In this document: positions 18,561 through 29,554 of the stretch, one piece after another
Numbering within the stretch: the first letter of the stretch is position 1
Layout: every line of letters begins with the position of its first letter
From: Hymenopellis radicata
Taxonomy: Eukaryota; Basidiomycota; Agaricomycetes; Agaricales; Physalacriaceae
Direction of reading: 5' to 3'
Assembly: GCA_015501595.1 (NCBI GenBank)
Contig: JADNRX010000595.1
Coordinates: forward strand, 1-30,418
Length of the DNA stretch: 30,418 bases
Translations under genes and position numbers: made by a program
Notes under the pieces: model-generated
Seen by the model: the letters and a program-made list of their open reading frames with translations, nothing else
Database searches by the model: none
What the model was told of the DNA's origin: nothing

Positions 18561-19189
18561 GACTAAGCCGCCCCGCTCTGGGAACTCTCTCTCGTCTTCC
18601 TGGAACCGTCAGTGGTTGGATTGACAATAGTTTCCCCTGCCGTACCCGGCACGTACATTTTTAAAAAAAAATACCAAGTCCCACCGACTAGCAGTGAGAC
18701 TTGGTGCAAAGTGGCTAGAAATGTAAGCCGCACTTACCGACGATGCCGCACTTACGAGTCCGCCAGAGGCGACGAGTTCACCGGACACTCCAAGTTCGAC
18801 TCCCGACGATGCCACTTTCGAACGAGGGCTCAAAAGTGAGTCCGCCGAAATGATCCCACCGATTTGCAAGACTTACCGTCGAGTCATCACAAATGAGAAG
18901 TGAAGGTCAAGTACACGAAACTCCCTTTGACAGAGTGTTTCGACGGCGACAAATCCGACTGAGCCTTAAAACAGGCAAAGACGGATCTGACTAGGTGTAC
19001 AGTTGGTCCGACTCGCCCGGAAGTGATGAGTACGAAGACTTGGCTTGATGCCGTCGTGAGGCCCCGAATGCTTGTCATTGATTCCTAGTGGCCCCGACCC
19101 GGGGATTCGACGAAGAAAGGTATTAACCAAAGGAGCTGGTGCTGGGAAATCGAGCCAAGATCAGTGAATCCCTCAAAAGTGGGACTTAC

Positions 19190-19380
19190 CGTGTTGCTGT
19201 CGTGTCCATGCACCATCATAACCCGAACAATTCAAGGTGAGGACAGTGTTAGCCGGTCTTTCAAAGATACGTGTCAGTAAACCAATAACAAGCTGATGGG
19301 GATACACACACCTGACGCCGAAGAAGCAGTGAGTACCCCAGTTGTATGCCTCGAATATTCGCGTCCCTTCCGCGGTCCAT
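19190..19380 (-). pseudogene. Gene E 5' part, unit 2, degraded
   Basis: The ATG at 19380 is kept (MDRGRDANI), but the first exon is 69 nt (five bases lost) and the second is 68 nt (11 bases gained, containing ATGGTGCATGG). Both exons have lost frame. Confidence 0.4.
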
Positions 19381-19546
19381 TGCAAACACAAGACAACCAA
19401 CTCTGGGACGTCAACTATAAACGAGGCGAGTCAGTAGGCATCAAGACGTACGCGGTGAACAGAAACAAACCCGCATCAAGACATGACCTGCCCAAAGAGG
19501 TCATCACCTCCTCGCTGCGAAGAGTGCTGAAGACACATCATGCGGG

Positions 19547-19693
19547 ATGGTCGAGCTCCAGGATGAAGAGGAGGTCAAGGCAAGGTTGAGGTTGACGGCG
19601 GAGCAGCAGCGAATACTGGCAGCGAGACGACATGGTGGGAGGAAACAAAAGGCAAGCACGGAGGAGACCAGGTTTATATACCTCATCGGCTAA
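19547..19693 (+). CDS. Frame F, unit 2: 48-codon charged frame
   Basis: Reads MVELQDEEEVKARLRLTAEQ and on to ARRHGGRKQKAST, ending LIG then TAA. It is highly charged and probably helical. The frame is open upstream of the ATG (HLLAAKSAEDTSCG), so it may be an internal exon rather than a small gene. Family not recognised. A TTTATATACC sequence lies inside its 3' end. Confidence 0.35.
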   Translation: MVELQDEEEVKARLRLTAEQQRILAARRHGGRKQKASTEETRFIYLIG

Positions 19694-19859
19694 TTATCCT
19701 CCGTTCTTGATCGGGCGGGCTCCATGGTAATTGGAGTCACGTTCCCAAACAAATTTCACGGAGTGATTTTCCCGGCAGTGGATTAGAGTCCTTCAGTACT
19801 CTGCGCTTTGAGTATACACTTTGAGAGAGCGGTTTTCCTGCTCTTGAAACATATATACA

Positions 19860-20165
19860 TTGTTGTATTGCATCCCAGAGAACCGAAGGAAAACGAGACC
19901 AGTGGCGCGTAATATTTCGAAATTGGCAGGGGTGATGGCGCGCCACATCACGGACCTCGCAGATTCCGGGCGAATTGAGTGCTTCGACAGCAGAAAAAGA
20001 GAGAATCGCAGTCGTTTATGCTTCAGCGTGGTCTGCAGCCTTAAAAAGTTGACCAACAACTGCATTGGATTTCAGAGAAGGAAGTACAACAATTCGGTCA
20101 GTGTATCCGACAAACGGGGCTTGGAAACGTGTGAATTCGTTGATGATCGAAATGTGGAAAAATAA
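19860..20165 (+). CDS. Conserved frame RNISK..ECFD, unit 2
   Basis: Open for about 100 codons without an ATG at its start, so probably an exon. The core RNISKLAGVMARHITDLADS is followed by a basic stretch and RGLETCEFVDDRNVEK. Function unknown. Confidence 0.35.
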   Translation: MLYCIPENRRKTRPVARNISKLAGVMARHITDLADSGRIECFDSRKRENRSRLCFSVVCSLKKLTNNCIGFQRRKYNNSVSVSDKRGLETCEFVDDRNVEK

Positions 20166-20184
20166 TCTTACCAGCCGTAGCCGA

Positions 20185-20714
20185 GAACACGAGCTTCAGA
20201 ATCTCGTCCGTCTTCCCACCCTCCGCCTTTCTCCTCCTCAGCCTTCAACGCCGCTCGCCAGCAAGATTTGTATCTACTCGCCACCAGTTTCAAGTCTGAA
20301 AATCACTCATCAGACAAGAAGGAAACAGGTAAGCTCAGCTTTATCATCTCGAGGAACTCAAGCGCCTCCATTCTCTAGTCGTCAAGGATGAGACTCACAG
20401 AAGGACGATATTCAGATTCAGAGGAGCAGTAAATCGAGACTTCAGAGGTTTGGTCGTCCAGAGAAAGGCAGAGGTGCGTCACAGTCCATTCCGTGGACCA
20501 GAAGCTCAAATCCCATGTTCTTCAGCGTCAAGGTTGAAATTAAACACGTTCCCGGGTGAGTCGTCCGCAGATTTCATGTCCAATAATCCCCATACAGTTG
20601 ACCATTCCAAGTTTCAGAGACGCCAAGGTGACAGAGAGCTCGAGGATAGAATCGACGTCGTGGTTGCAGGTTGAGCAGGACGTCGATCACAGCGACGCCC
20701 AATGCGGAAGTTGA
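20185..20714 (+). CDS. Frame G, unit 2: three-exon candidate gene, shorter tail
   Basis: Exon 1 ends 20328 (YSPPVSSLKITHQTRRKQ). Exon 2 is 20401-20555 (155 nt, as in unit 1, with Pro to Arg in RFGRPEKG). Exon 3 is 20618-20714. The frame ends at TGA (20712-20714) after DAQCGS, nine codons before the position of unit 1's stop, because of local change. The frame is open further upstream than in unit 1. Confidence 0.4.
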
Positions 20715-21032
20715 ACTTGAACTTCGACCACCACCTTCGCGAACTCGGATTTGAAGATCCTACGCGTCGCCGTCTGTCCGACTGCGAAATGGACGCTTTC
20801 TGCGACGTTTGGACTCCCAGGGCGTGTATATCGGAATTCTTGATGACTCTGGCGGCGTGGATGCCCTCGCCGGGCAGGCTTCTATTGTGACCAAGGTGCG
20901 TTGTTTTTGGCCTGCATGAGCCTTCAGGTCTGACTATCTTGAGTAGAAAACTATCCTTATTGCTCCAGTTTCGGTGAGTGATGATTCCTTTTCAAGCGTT
21001 CTTGAAAGTTAATTCGAATCATCGGAAAGCAG

Positions 21033-22054
21033 GTCGACAACGTGAACGTCGCCGGATTCGCCGCCGCCTCAAACCGTCACCCACAGACGTTAAATTGGCC
21101 CTAGAGTTCGAGATCTTGATCTATCTCCCTCGTCTGCTGTCCTCGCCGGACAGGCTTATGATTTCGGCAAAAAGTACGTGTTTTCATATGCAACTTCATT
21201 TCTGGCTCTCATCAACTTTCATCAGATTGGATTCGATTTGGGTCTCGGCCACTTTCAGGCACTCGGCTATGGCATTACGCTCACGTTTCATGGATTCGGG
21301 AAATGAGGAGGCGGCTTCGCCGCCTCCCGACCCCGCCACACTTTCGAACCGCCTCCTTCAAGACTTCTGTCTTCTGGACTCGAATTAGTCACCGTCTCCA
21401 GCGTGACGTGGCCTCGCCGGCCGGGCTTTTTTCTTGGGGAAAAGGTGAGAAGAATCCGCTCATTTTTCGAGAACATTTCTCATGAGATTTCAACAGTATG
21501 ATACGTACAAATATCTCTAATTGGATTTGCTAGAGATCGGACAGCGCTTCGGGGAACAGGTCAGTTCCTTTGCGGCCTCTAGAATTGCCGCGCGCTTGAC
21601 TTCAAATATTGAATCCTGACATGTAACCGCCCTCCCAGAATTCCACCAATCGGATAATTCACGCCGCTTTTGATGGCGATCTAGATCTCGTCTCGTTCGG
21701 CGGTGATTCCGTATTTGGTGAATCAGCGGCGAACTTGTTTTCGGGTATGTGCCTTGGTCTGCGTAAATTCATTGGCTAACGGCTCGTCTCAGGCTCAGCC
21801 TAACGGCAGCAGCGACCAGCGGCTATTCGCCGCTGCGCCCGCACTGCGGGCTTCTCGCTGCTGCTTGGGCAATGACACCAACGGATAAATGCGCCACGCT
21901 TGACTTCGACTTGAATGCGACCGAACATGCCGGACACGCGGGCCCGTGCAATCCTGGGCCTGATTACTGGTACTCTGGATGCCCTCTCTCCTCAGTCGCA
22001 CCTGGGAAGCTCAGGATTGCGATCAACAAGGTTCGTGCATCCAAATTGATTTAA
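21033..22054 (+). CDS. Frame A, unit 3: multi-exon candidate gene, open over four exons
   Basis: Family not recognised; no start codon or promoter is assigned. Exons 21033-21173, 21226-21444, 21534-21559 and 21639-21744 join through introns of 52, 89 and 79 nt. They give one stop-free frame of 164 codons with consistent phases. The product is basic in its first half (RRRIRRRL, MRRRLRRL) and has related short motifs SSPDRLMISAK and ASPAGLFSWGK, each just before a splice donor. It ends with FDGDLDLVSFGGNSVFGES. A following exon (about 21790-22030) holds the CATLDFDLNAT/GHAGPC frame, but joining it needs a weak GTGCCT donor. In exon 2 the differences between units 1 and 3 do not favour third positions, and another frame there (GLGHFQALGYGITLTFHG) is also plausible. 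The model is therefore tentative. Confidence 0.4.
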
Positions 22055-22320
22055 TCGTTTTCCCGCGTTGACTCATTTGTAACATGATACCGACGGCGAC
22101 TGCGTCGCTATTTGCTTGCATACGATTGGTTGATTCGGATCTATATTCTGTGCAGAGAAGTTGATGGGCGGATATGGCGGCGTACTAATGGCGGGTTTGC
22201 CGCCGTAGAATTCGGATTCTCATAGATACCATCTCGTATATCCCACTCAGGACTCCCAATATATTGATTTACTTCAAATTTCCACTGCGTGAAAGTATCC
22301 CGAAAGTGAACAAAGTCGTC

Positions 22321-22336
22321 AGTACTGTACAGTACT
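22321..22336. other. Perfect 16-bp palindrome AGTACTGTACAGTACT, unit 3 only
   Basis: The sequence equals its own reverse complement. It overlaps two direct copies of TACTTAGTCCC at about 22333-22356. Units 1 and 2 have neither. The spacer around it is poorly conserved. Confidence 0.8.
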
Positions 22337-22591
22337 TAGTCCCGTACTTAGTCCCCACAAAGTGATGCTTGAACTTGTCAATAAAATCTCTACCTCGAAA
22401 TATTGGCTTGTTTGAGACGGTAGGTATCCTTATAATAGTACAGAAAGTATGGTAGACTCACCTACTAAAACATGGAGGTCCACCAAATCCGGGAAAATCG
22501 ACAGACTTGCCGATAGACCATATGTCAACGTTAACGAGAAGTGAGTAAGACCGAAATACCAAATGAGAACTTCTCAAAAACTTCCTTCCAG

Positions 22592-22711
22592 GGAGACCCA
22601 GAAGCCTTCGCGACTGATTACTGGAACCCTGAACGTGATGTCCGCGGTGTCGCAAGGAAGATATTGCGCGTTCAACTCGGCATATTCACTCCGCACGTCC
22701 AGCGGGTATAG
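22592..22711 (+). CDS. Frame B exon, unit 3 (39 codons plus stop)
   Basis: The encoded peptide is identical to that of unit 1 (GDPEAFATDYWNPERDVRGV and on to HVQRV) despite four base changes: ACC/ACT, TAT/TAC, CTG/CTC and GGT/GGC. The TAG at codon 40 is kept, with the same open continuation beyond it. No start codon was assigned. A preceding ATG exists only in this unit (about 22522), but it joins in the wrong phase. Confidence 0.5.
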   Translation, partial: GDPEAFATDYWNPERDVRGVARKILRVQLGIFTPHVQRV

Positions 22712-23347
22712 CGAACTGAGACAACGTCCCAGAGCTCCTACGCTCTCGGAATTGACGTGGAAATATTGTCTTTGAGGTGTTAGATCAAGATCAGGTAGCG
22801 CCAAGTGATCGGTGGAACTTGACCACGAACCACGACCATCCCGATCTTGGGCTACTTACACCTACTCGTCTATGCGCTCTCCCGCTCTCTGACGACTCTC
22901 AGCAACTTGAATTTACTGGGACGTTACTCTGCCGCCTATACAATACAGATTCCGACGGTACTTAAGCTCTTGGACGCGTTGTTTCTCCCACTTTTCGCGT
23001 CAACGCCTCAGCGAGGCGGTTAGGACCCTGACTATCGATAGCATGAGGATTTCCGGGACCCTGTGACGTGTCTGGAGGCCTCACAATCTTATCTTGACTC
23101 TCGCGGGTGCGGGGAAATGACGTGGGATGTCCTTCTCCTCGTCCATCCCTCCGACACTTTGCGAAAACGCACTTCCCGGCCGAACTCCGCTATTTGATTG
23201 TTGTACGATATCAATAGACATTTATTGCCAGCATTCTACAGCGACTTTTCTCTCGAGAAGTCAAGGAAATCAACAATAGACCCGAATTCAATATTGCACA
23301 AGTAAGTTTTTCGTACCTTTTCCATCGTTCAACCGCTTCAATTTCAG

Positions 23348-23688
23348 GCTGACCATGTGATGTTCCATCAGAACACTGACGGCGACCTCTGTCCGCGTCC
23401 CGAACGGCGCATTTCGCATCGCGACTCCGTGGTTCGCATCTCCGCCCAGAAATGAGATCTGTAAGTTTTCTTAGTTCCCCGTTTTCAAACTGCTCCATCT
23501 GACTCACATCATGTGTTCAGGGTACTACCCTGAAACGATCGCAGACATTTGGCCTCTGGAATCTTTCCTCGCATATGACAGGAAAGTATGGTGAATGCAT
23601 TTGGAGGCAGGAGGTAAGTTCCTTTTGTTTTAGTTTAATCTCTTTGGATGGGCTCTGACAGCTCTTGTAGTTTGATTCTCATGTCTAA
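23348..23688 (+). pseudogene. Frame C, unit 3: short exons, frame shifted by 20 nt
   Basis: The structure is the same as in unit 2: exons 23348-23460 (113 nt) and 23521-23613 (93 nt, open), and a last exon from 23671 with TAA at 23686-23688. The sequence just upstream (23200-23320) is strongly diverged from units 1 and 2, including the TATA-like box. Confidence 0.4.
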
Positions 23689-23989
23689 TGACCAACTATT
23701 CACATCGCCGTTATGCGCTCAGGGAGGCGAATTCGCGTAGGACGTTGGAAACGGCCGCGCGTGGCGGCATAATATTCCCTTACAACTTCCGAAGGTTCCC
23801 GCCCCAAATGGTCAGCTGGACATCACGGCTCCCGTATATCCGAACTTTATTACGTTTAATTTGGAGCCTTGATTCCTTGGACCAGCAATAAAAGGCGGCG
23901 AGGAATTCTCCAAACCATCATCACCTGGCAATCTCATTCCCTCCTCTTCTCTCCTTCTCTCTCTTACTATCTCTGCCTGTATCTCTCTC

Positions 23990-25470
23990 ATGCTCGCTTT
24001 ACCACTCGTTTCCGTCGTGCTCCCATCGTCGTCGCCGACGTTCTTGCCATCGCTTCAGATGCGAAGGCGCCAAAAGCGTGACCGCTGAGGTCGTTGACCG
24101 TCACAGGTCGGTCTCTTCCTCCCATCATCATCTCACCTCTCTAACTCGATTCTGCCCTTAGCTTCCTGGCCTCGACGTCGTCTAGTACCCGCCTTTCGAT
24201 GCTCCGGTTAGTTATTTGTCGTCTACTGTCGGCGACGTCCTTTCCAACACTGTTTACAGGTTTTCCTATCGACACGCGCTCCCGCCCTCGACGTTGGCGG
24301 GCTCTTCGATGCCGGACTCCGACTCTTCAAGGCTCTTTTCGACGATGTCGTGTGATCCCAGAGGGCTGAGCTTGGTGCGTTGTTCGTAGTCCTTCCAGTG
24401 AACACCATACTTACCTCTTGTTATATTAGGCGGTTCTGCGCCTCCACGGTACGTAGCGCTGCCCTTATTTCATTGGAATTTGGACTGACCATTGACGCAG
24501 TTGCCGTCGTCCAAGCCACGCCCTCAGTCACCATGATTCTGACCCGGCCTTGACTTCATTCTTCAATTCGGTCTGGACTCGACAATAGTCTTTACCTCAG
24601 GCGGGACTAGGTGCTTGGAACACCCTCGACGACGACTATTAATCCAAGGTACGCCCCCATCTACACCTTGCATTCCGCACTTACACATTTCGTTGCCATA
24701 GACTCCTACGACGATGACTCTCACACGGAGAGAGTCTATAAGACTACAGGTCAGTAACCTCAGTACCCTCTGCTGTCTAGTACTTACCAAGGTTTCCTAG
24801 TGGATTCTCGGCGCTGTCTTGTTCCCGTCTGTACCGGCCACGCTTCGCTCCTCGTTCACATCTCGCACCGGGATCACTTGGCTACGTGCTGGTGAACACC
24901 AGTTTGGCTTCGGGCTGACTGGTTCCGCCGTCTATCGCAGGAACGAACGTCCCGCGCTAGATATCGACGTTGAACACGTCCATACGCTGAACGAAACAAG
25001 GGGTATGTCTGAGTCCGTTCTTTATCAGATCTCGGCTTACTTTTACTTCAGAGATTTGTTCTGTCTCGTTGAACCTACACACGGTACGCCGGTTAACCTT
25101 ACAAGTCCGCTGTTATTCTAATTTATGCTCACGGGATCCAAGAGGTCTGGCTATGCGCCGGTGCTCGTTGCCGCTGCATGTACCTGACTCTGCGTCGGGT
25201 GCTGGTATAGGTTCGCTGTTGAATTAGATGGGGTTCCTCTGGTGTTCGCTTCTCCACGGCGTGTCAGCCAGCGGTAAGTTGTTGAGCTACCACGCCCTCC
25301 AACTAAGTACTGACCTCGCTACCCTCAGATTTGTATGCTAGGTGCCTTCGCAGCTTAGAAGGCAAGTCTTGTGCGATTTTGACTTGATTTCCGACTGATA
25401 ACAGTTCTTCTACAGATTCGGCTTGTGTTGTTATTGTGCAAGAATAATTATACTTTAACTATGTCAGTCT
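23990..25470 (+). pseudogene. Gene D, unit 3
   Basis: Virtually a copy of unit 2 at an offset of 10412 bp. By eye only a few substitutions separate them, for example C to T in the pyrimidine tract before a TTCAG acceptor near 25045, and GAC to AAC near 25094. It shares the unit-2 stop in the LPGLDVV block (24183-24185). Confidence 0.4.
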
Positions 25471-25520
25471 GAAGCAAAGAGGATTTCGGTCCCGACTTCA
25501 AGTTCTCGACTAGAGACACT

Positions 25521-25973
25521 CTACGTTAGAGTAAAGGTGGTCCGTACAGGGCCAAGCAACTTGTCGTGACTCCACCTGTGGCAGACCTTTCCCAGAAGCC
25601 ACGGACCGCTACGCGATGAAGCAAACACGTTATACGGCTTGTCGAACGTGAGGTGGAAGATCTCGAGGAGCACTTCGGCCGGAAGCTGGTGGATGGGAGG
25701 GAAGAGCGCGAGGTGCGCGTCACGGAAGGCAATCGTTTCGTCTCTCTCCTTCTTGGCTGCAGCAAGTGATGTCTCTAGCTTCTCTATACTGCGGTTCAAA
25801 TCCGCTATGTTCGCTTCAGCATCGGCAACTAGAGTCACAATGTCGACTCTGACTCCATCGCGCGCGGTAAAGGCAAGGCTTGTCCCCAAGTGGGTTTCAT
25901 ATGGAGAGTGGGTGGGGATTCTGCGGGGCTTCTTGGTCGGAGGAAGGCCGCAGTGGGGACATTCAGGAGACAT
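25521..25973 (-). pseudogene. F-box protein, N-terminal fragment, unit 3
   Basis: Differs from unit 2 by only a few bases (for example GTSLAFTAR against GTNIAFTAR, and DAEANIADL against DAEADIADL). It has the same 150-codon length, the same premature end and the same F-box core. Expression is unknown. Confidence 0.8.
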
Positions 25974-26967
25974 CGTCGCTACTTATGAGAATACTATGAG
26001 CGCGAAGGTTGTACCACGCGACTACTGGTACTCACTTGATGAATTCCAAGCTTGTACGCCCTCCTCGTATATAAAATAGCAGGCGACGCGTCGTGCGATG
26101 TCACTGACAGTCGTGGTACGAAGGCAAGATGAGCAAAGGCTAGGTTAGGTAAATCTTTTGGATGTCACGTGACACTCCCACAAAAAATGAGACAGTGACA
26201 CGGGCTGAGTGGAATTCCTGGCAAAGGTCCTCGTACAACTGACCGGGGCCTTTGGTATAATGGTTCATACATTGTGAATGTCAAGGCGAGGGCGACGGGG
26301 AACTCGAAGACTCCGTCTGATCATGCAGCGGGTTATCTAAATTGAAAGAGGGAACGTTGTAGTGGACAGGAACTGAACGTGAACGTGTCGCGAGGAGTGT
26401 TGCAAACAGGAGCACTTGACACCGCTGGGCATGAGTCAAAGACTCTCTTGGGACGTTCGGCGTGCTGGGTGTAGAGTCTTCAGAATGCGCGTAGCTGTAA
26501 GAGCAGCGTGCCCATCCCAGGGAAGGCGCCGCCTCCAGAAGAGGGAGAATATTCCATGCTCTTGTGGAAGTACTAGATCCCTGGCGGTTAAAGTCGTGGT
26601 GGCCTGCATGAAACGGCAGGCATGGAACGAATCTAGTGCGCCACAATTTGGGCAGAGTTGGCTGTAAAACTGCAGTTGACAAGGCGCGTGCCTAGACAGA
26701 TAGACGCCCTGATAAGCAAGGCCCTGCAGTCGTTCTGATACAGAAGAACACTCCTTGACAGCAAGCGCCGGATACCAATAGAGTTCCCAAGTAAGCGGCC
26801 ATGAAGCTACGGGGATCACTAGCACTGCTGGCTTCGTCCGAGGCACCTGTGGACGACTGGAGGATTCCACTGATTCAATTGCTATTCATACATTATTCTA
26901 CGTGCCACAAGAGTCCATGAATTCCGCAAGAAAATAAATAAAACGAAAGGTACAGCCACCAACATCA
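25974..26967. other. Variable spacer between F-box and golgin fragments, unit 3
   Basis: Almost identical to unit 2, including both minus-strand frames (26281-26682 and 26436-26870) and the tRNA-like box A at 26253. Similarity to unit 2 ends near 26910, where unit-1-like sequence begins. Confidence 0.4.
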
Positions 26968-28398
26968 TCATGAGGGTGCATCCTCGGGAAGCGGGTCAGC
27001 CCGTCCTTTCCCTTTGGGCGACGGCGATGCCACGAGAGACAAATTCGGCGAACTCGCTGTCGCCGTCGACGACAGCCGCCGCATGGTTGCGGAAGGACTT
27101 GGCGGCGAAAAGGTCGACCGCGTCGGTGTCCCCGGTAACGAGTTGTTCCTAGGCGGTGGCGGTGTGCCCTCTCCAGATGCTGCCTCAGTAAGCAGGAACT
27201 CTACCCATAGACGGGAGAAGACTAAACAGGCGTGTCAACTCAGTTTCTCGAACTGAGATGTAAATCACTAACCTCGGTTTCATCCGTCTTTTGGAGTTCA
27301 CCGTTCCCTTTTGCTGGAGAGTTGGACGAAAGACTTGGTCGACCCCAGAAGGAAGACGAGGACGATACCATGGACGAGTTTGATGTCCGCTGCAGACCAG
27401 CCTTTTCTCGTTCGGGATCTGTCCAAGATAGGATGGTGGAGAGTAACTGGAGCATCTCGAATCGCTTCGGGTCGGCCCGCGGTGTTTGAAGAAACGATAG
27501 TAGAACGTTAGTGACCAGACGCCGGTCAACATTGGTATCAGATGAACTCCTCCGTAAACGTCGCAAGGCCTCCATGAGGTGTTCATTTATTATGACGGCT
27601 GCAAGACGGTAAGTGTGAGTCATTTTTGTTCCGCGGAATGCGCTGTTCGCAGCGACGAAAGCCGGAGGTACATACCTTCATGTCGTAATTTGCCAATCAA
27701 AAGGTCTTTCTCCTTTACAGCCTTTTCGAGATCCTGTGTGCGCGTGGTATTTGTCTGTGACTCTTCAAGCGCTAGCTGATGGATATCATGAGTTTCGTAA
27801 CGGGCAGGACAAAAGATGGCTACCTCGGCGGTTAAGGCCCGATGTTTGAACTCGGCGACATCATGCTCCAGTCTGTGTAATTGGGAATCGCGATCTTTAA
27901 CAGCTTGACGGAGCTCGTGATCCTTGGCTATAGGTAGCTTATGGGTCAACGTTAAGCGCCATGATGAGTCAAATACGCACCAGCCTGGAAATCTTGTAAT
28001 ACACTTTGTAAATTCTCGGACTTTTCTCGTTCAACCTCGAGTTCTGCTGCTTCCCGCTCTCTAACCTCGCGTTCAAGCTCAATGTCGCGTTTCAAAGTGT
28101 CGACGAGTGAACGCGATTCGTCCGACATTGTCTTTTCCTGCATTGCTACCCTCTCCCAATCGTCGCGTTCGATCCGACAGCGTTCCAATTCCAATTGAGT
28201 TTCTCTGAGTTCACGTTCGCGCATGAGGCTTTCTTGGTGCGTTTTCCTGAAAGGCGCGATTGCGTAACGTGTCGAGTTGATTAGAAACGCGCGCTGTTTC
28301 CTCGTTGGAGGCAATAAATTCGTCCTTGAGAGTCTCTACAGTTTGTGCAAGGTCGTCGTTCTGGGCAGTGAGCTGCTGGATAAGCTGTTCGCGTCTGT
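26968..28398 (-). pseudogene. Golgin (Rud3/GMAP-210-like, GRAB domain), C-terminal fragment, unit 3
   Basis: Exons are 28398-27981 (418 nt), 27927-27676 (252 nt), 27598-27273 (326 nt) and 27221-26968 (254 nt); introns are 53, 77 and 51 nt. A one-base insertion near 28236 (GGTGCG for GGGCG) breaks the coiled-coil exon. A one-base loss at the very start of the last exon shifts FSRLWVEF out of frame. The GRAB exon is intact. The sequence is a mix of unit-1-like and unit-2-like states. Confidence 0.75.
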
Positions 28399-28439
28399 CT
28401 AGTTGGAACCCCACACACCTTAGTTTGTTCCCGAGTGTG

Positions 28440-28725
28440 GTGAAGGAGGTGTCTGCTGCACCATCGCTGGGTCGCCTCTGCGTGGGGTGGTGTCTCTGGG
28501 CTGGGTCGTCGTCTCCGAGGGAGGTGTTCTCCGAGCGGGTGTCTCTTCACGGGTGTCGTGTCGTCCTCTTCACGGGTGTCGCGTCATGCTCTTCTTGGGC
28601 GGGTGTCGTCCTCCTCGTTAGCGTGGGGTGGTCCTCTTCGCGTGGGCATCTCCTTCGGGTGCTCGCGGGAGTCGTCCTCTTCGCGTGTGCATCTTCGTGG
28701 TCGTGGTGGAGAAGGTGAGAGGACT
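28440..28725. repeat. GT/CT-rich degenerate minisatellite, unit 3
   Basis: Follows the unit-2 motif arrangement (duplicated CACGGGTGTCG block), although the golgin exon next to it carries unit-1-like bases. Confidence 0.7.
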
Positions 28726-28854
28726 CGAGTAGCCCCGAGTATGCTCTCGACTAATTAGGCAGTTCCCGCTCAACTCGAACTCTTGTCAATTCAATTGCAT
28801 TTCGGTCTCTATGGCAAGTGGGACAGGAGAACCCTTGTATAAGGGAACTCTTCA

Positions 28855-28915
28855 ACTTGTCTACTGCTTCTCTACTTGGAATCTCTACTCGGAATCTACT
28901 CGGAATCTACTAGCT
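28855..28915. repeat. CTACTCGGAAT microsatellite-like tract, unit 3
   Basis: Contains three near-perfect copies of TCTACTCGGAA at about 11-14 bp spacing. This is the shortest version of this tract. Confidence 0.6.
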
Positions 28916-29554
28916 GACTAAGCCGCCCCGCTCTGGGAACTCTCTCTTGCCTGCCTGGAACCGTCAGTGGTTGGATTGACAATAGTTTCCCCTGCCGTAC
29001 CCGGCACGTACATTTGAAAAAAAAAATACCAAGTCCCACCGACTAGCAGTGGAACTTGGTGCAAAGGTGGCTAGAAATGTAAGCTGCACTCCAAGATCAC
29101 AAGTCCTCGCGACGCCGCACTTACAAGTCCGCCAGAGACTCCATGTTCGACTCCCGTGCGGGACACTCCAAGTTCGACTCCCGACGATGCCACTTTCGAA
29201 CGAGGCCATAGTGAGTCCGCCGAAATGGAAACAGTCCCACCGATTTGCAAAACTTACCGTTGAGTGAGAAATGAAGGTCAAGTACCCGAAACTCCCTTTG
29301 ACAGAGTGTTTCAAGGCGACAAATCCGACTGAGCCTTAAAACAGTCAAAGACGGATCTGACTAGGCGTACAGTTGGTCCGACTCGCCGGAAGTGATGAGT
29401 ACGAAGACTTGGCTTGATGCCGTCGTGAGGCCCCGAATGCTTGTCATTGATTCCTAGTGGCCCCGACCCGGGGATTCAGCGAAGAAGACATTAATCAAAG
29501 GAGTTGTGCTGGGAAATCGTGCCAGATCAGTGAACCCTCAAAAGTGGGACTTAC

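Larger units (their letters stand above)
10457..20857. repeat. Tandem macro-repeat, unit 2 (about 10.4 kb)
   Basis: Second copy, offset about 10.3-10.43 kb from unit 1 depending on local indels. It shares a nearly identical stretch with unit 3 (about 13007-16500 against 23419-26910) and an almost identical stretch with unit 1 (about 12786-13006). It contains the only fully open golgin fragment of the three. Confidence 0.95.
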
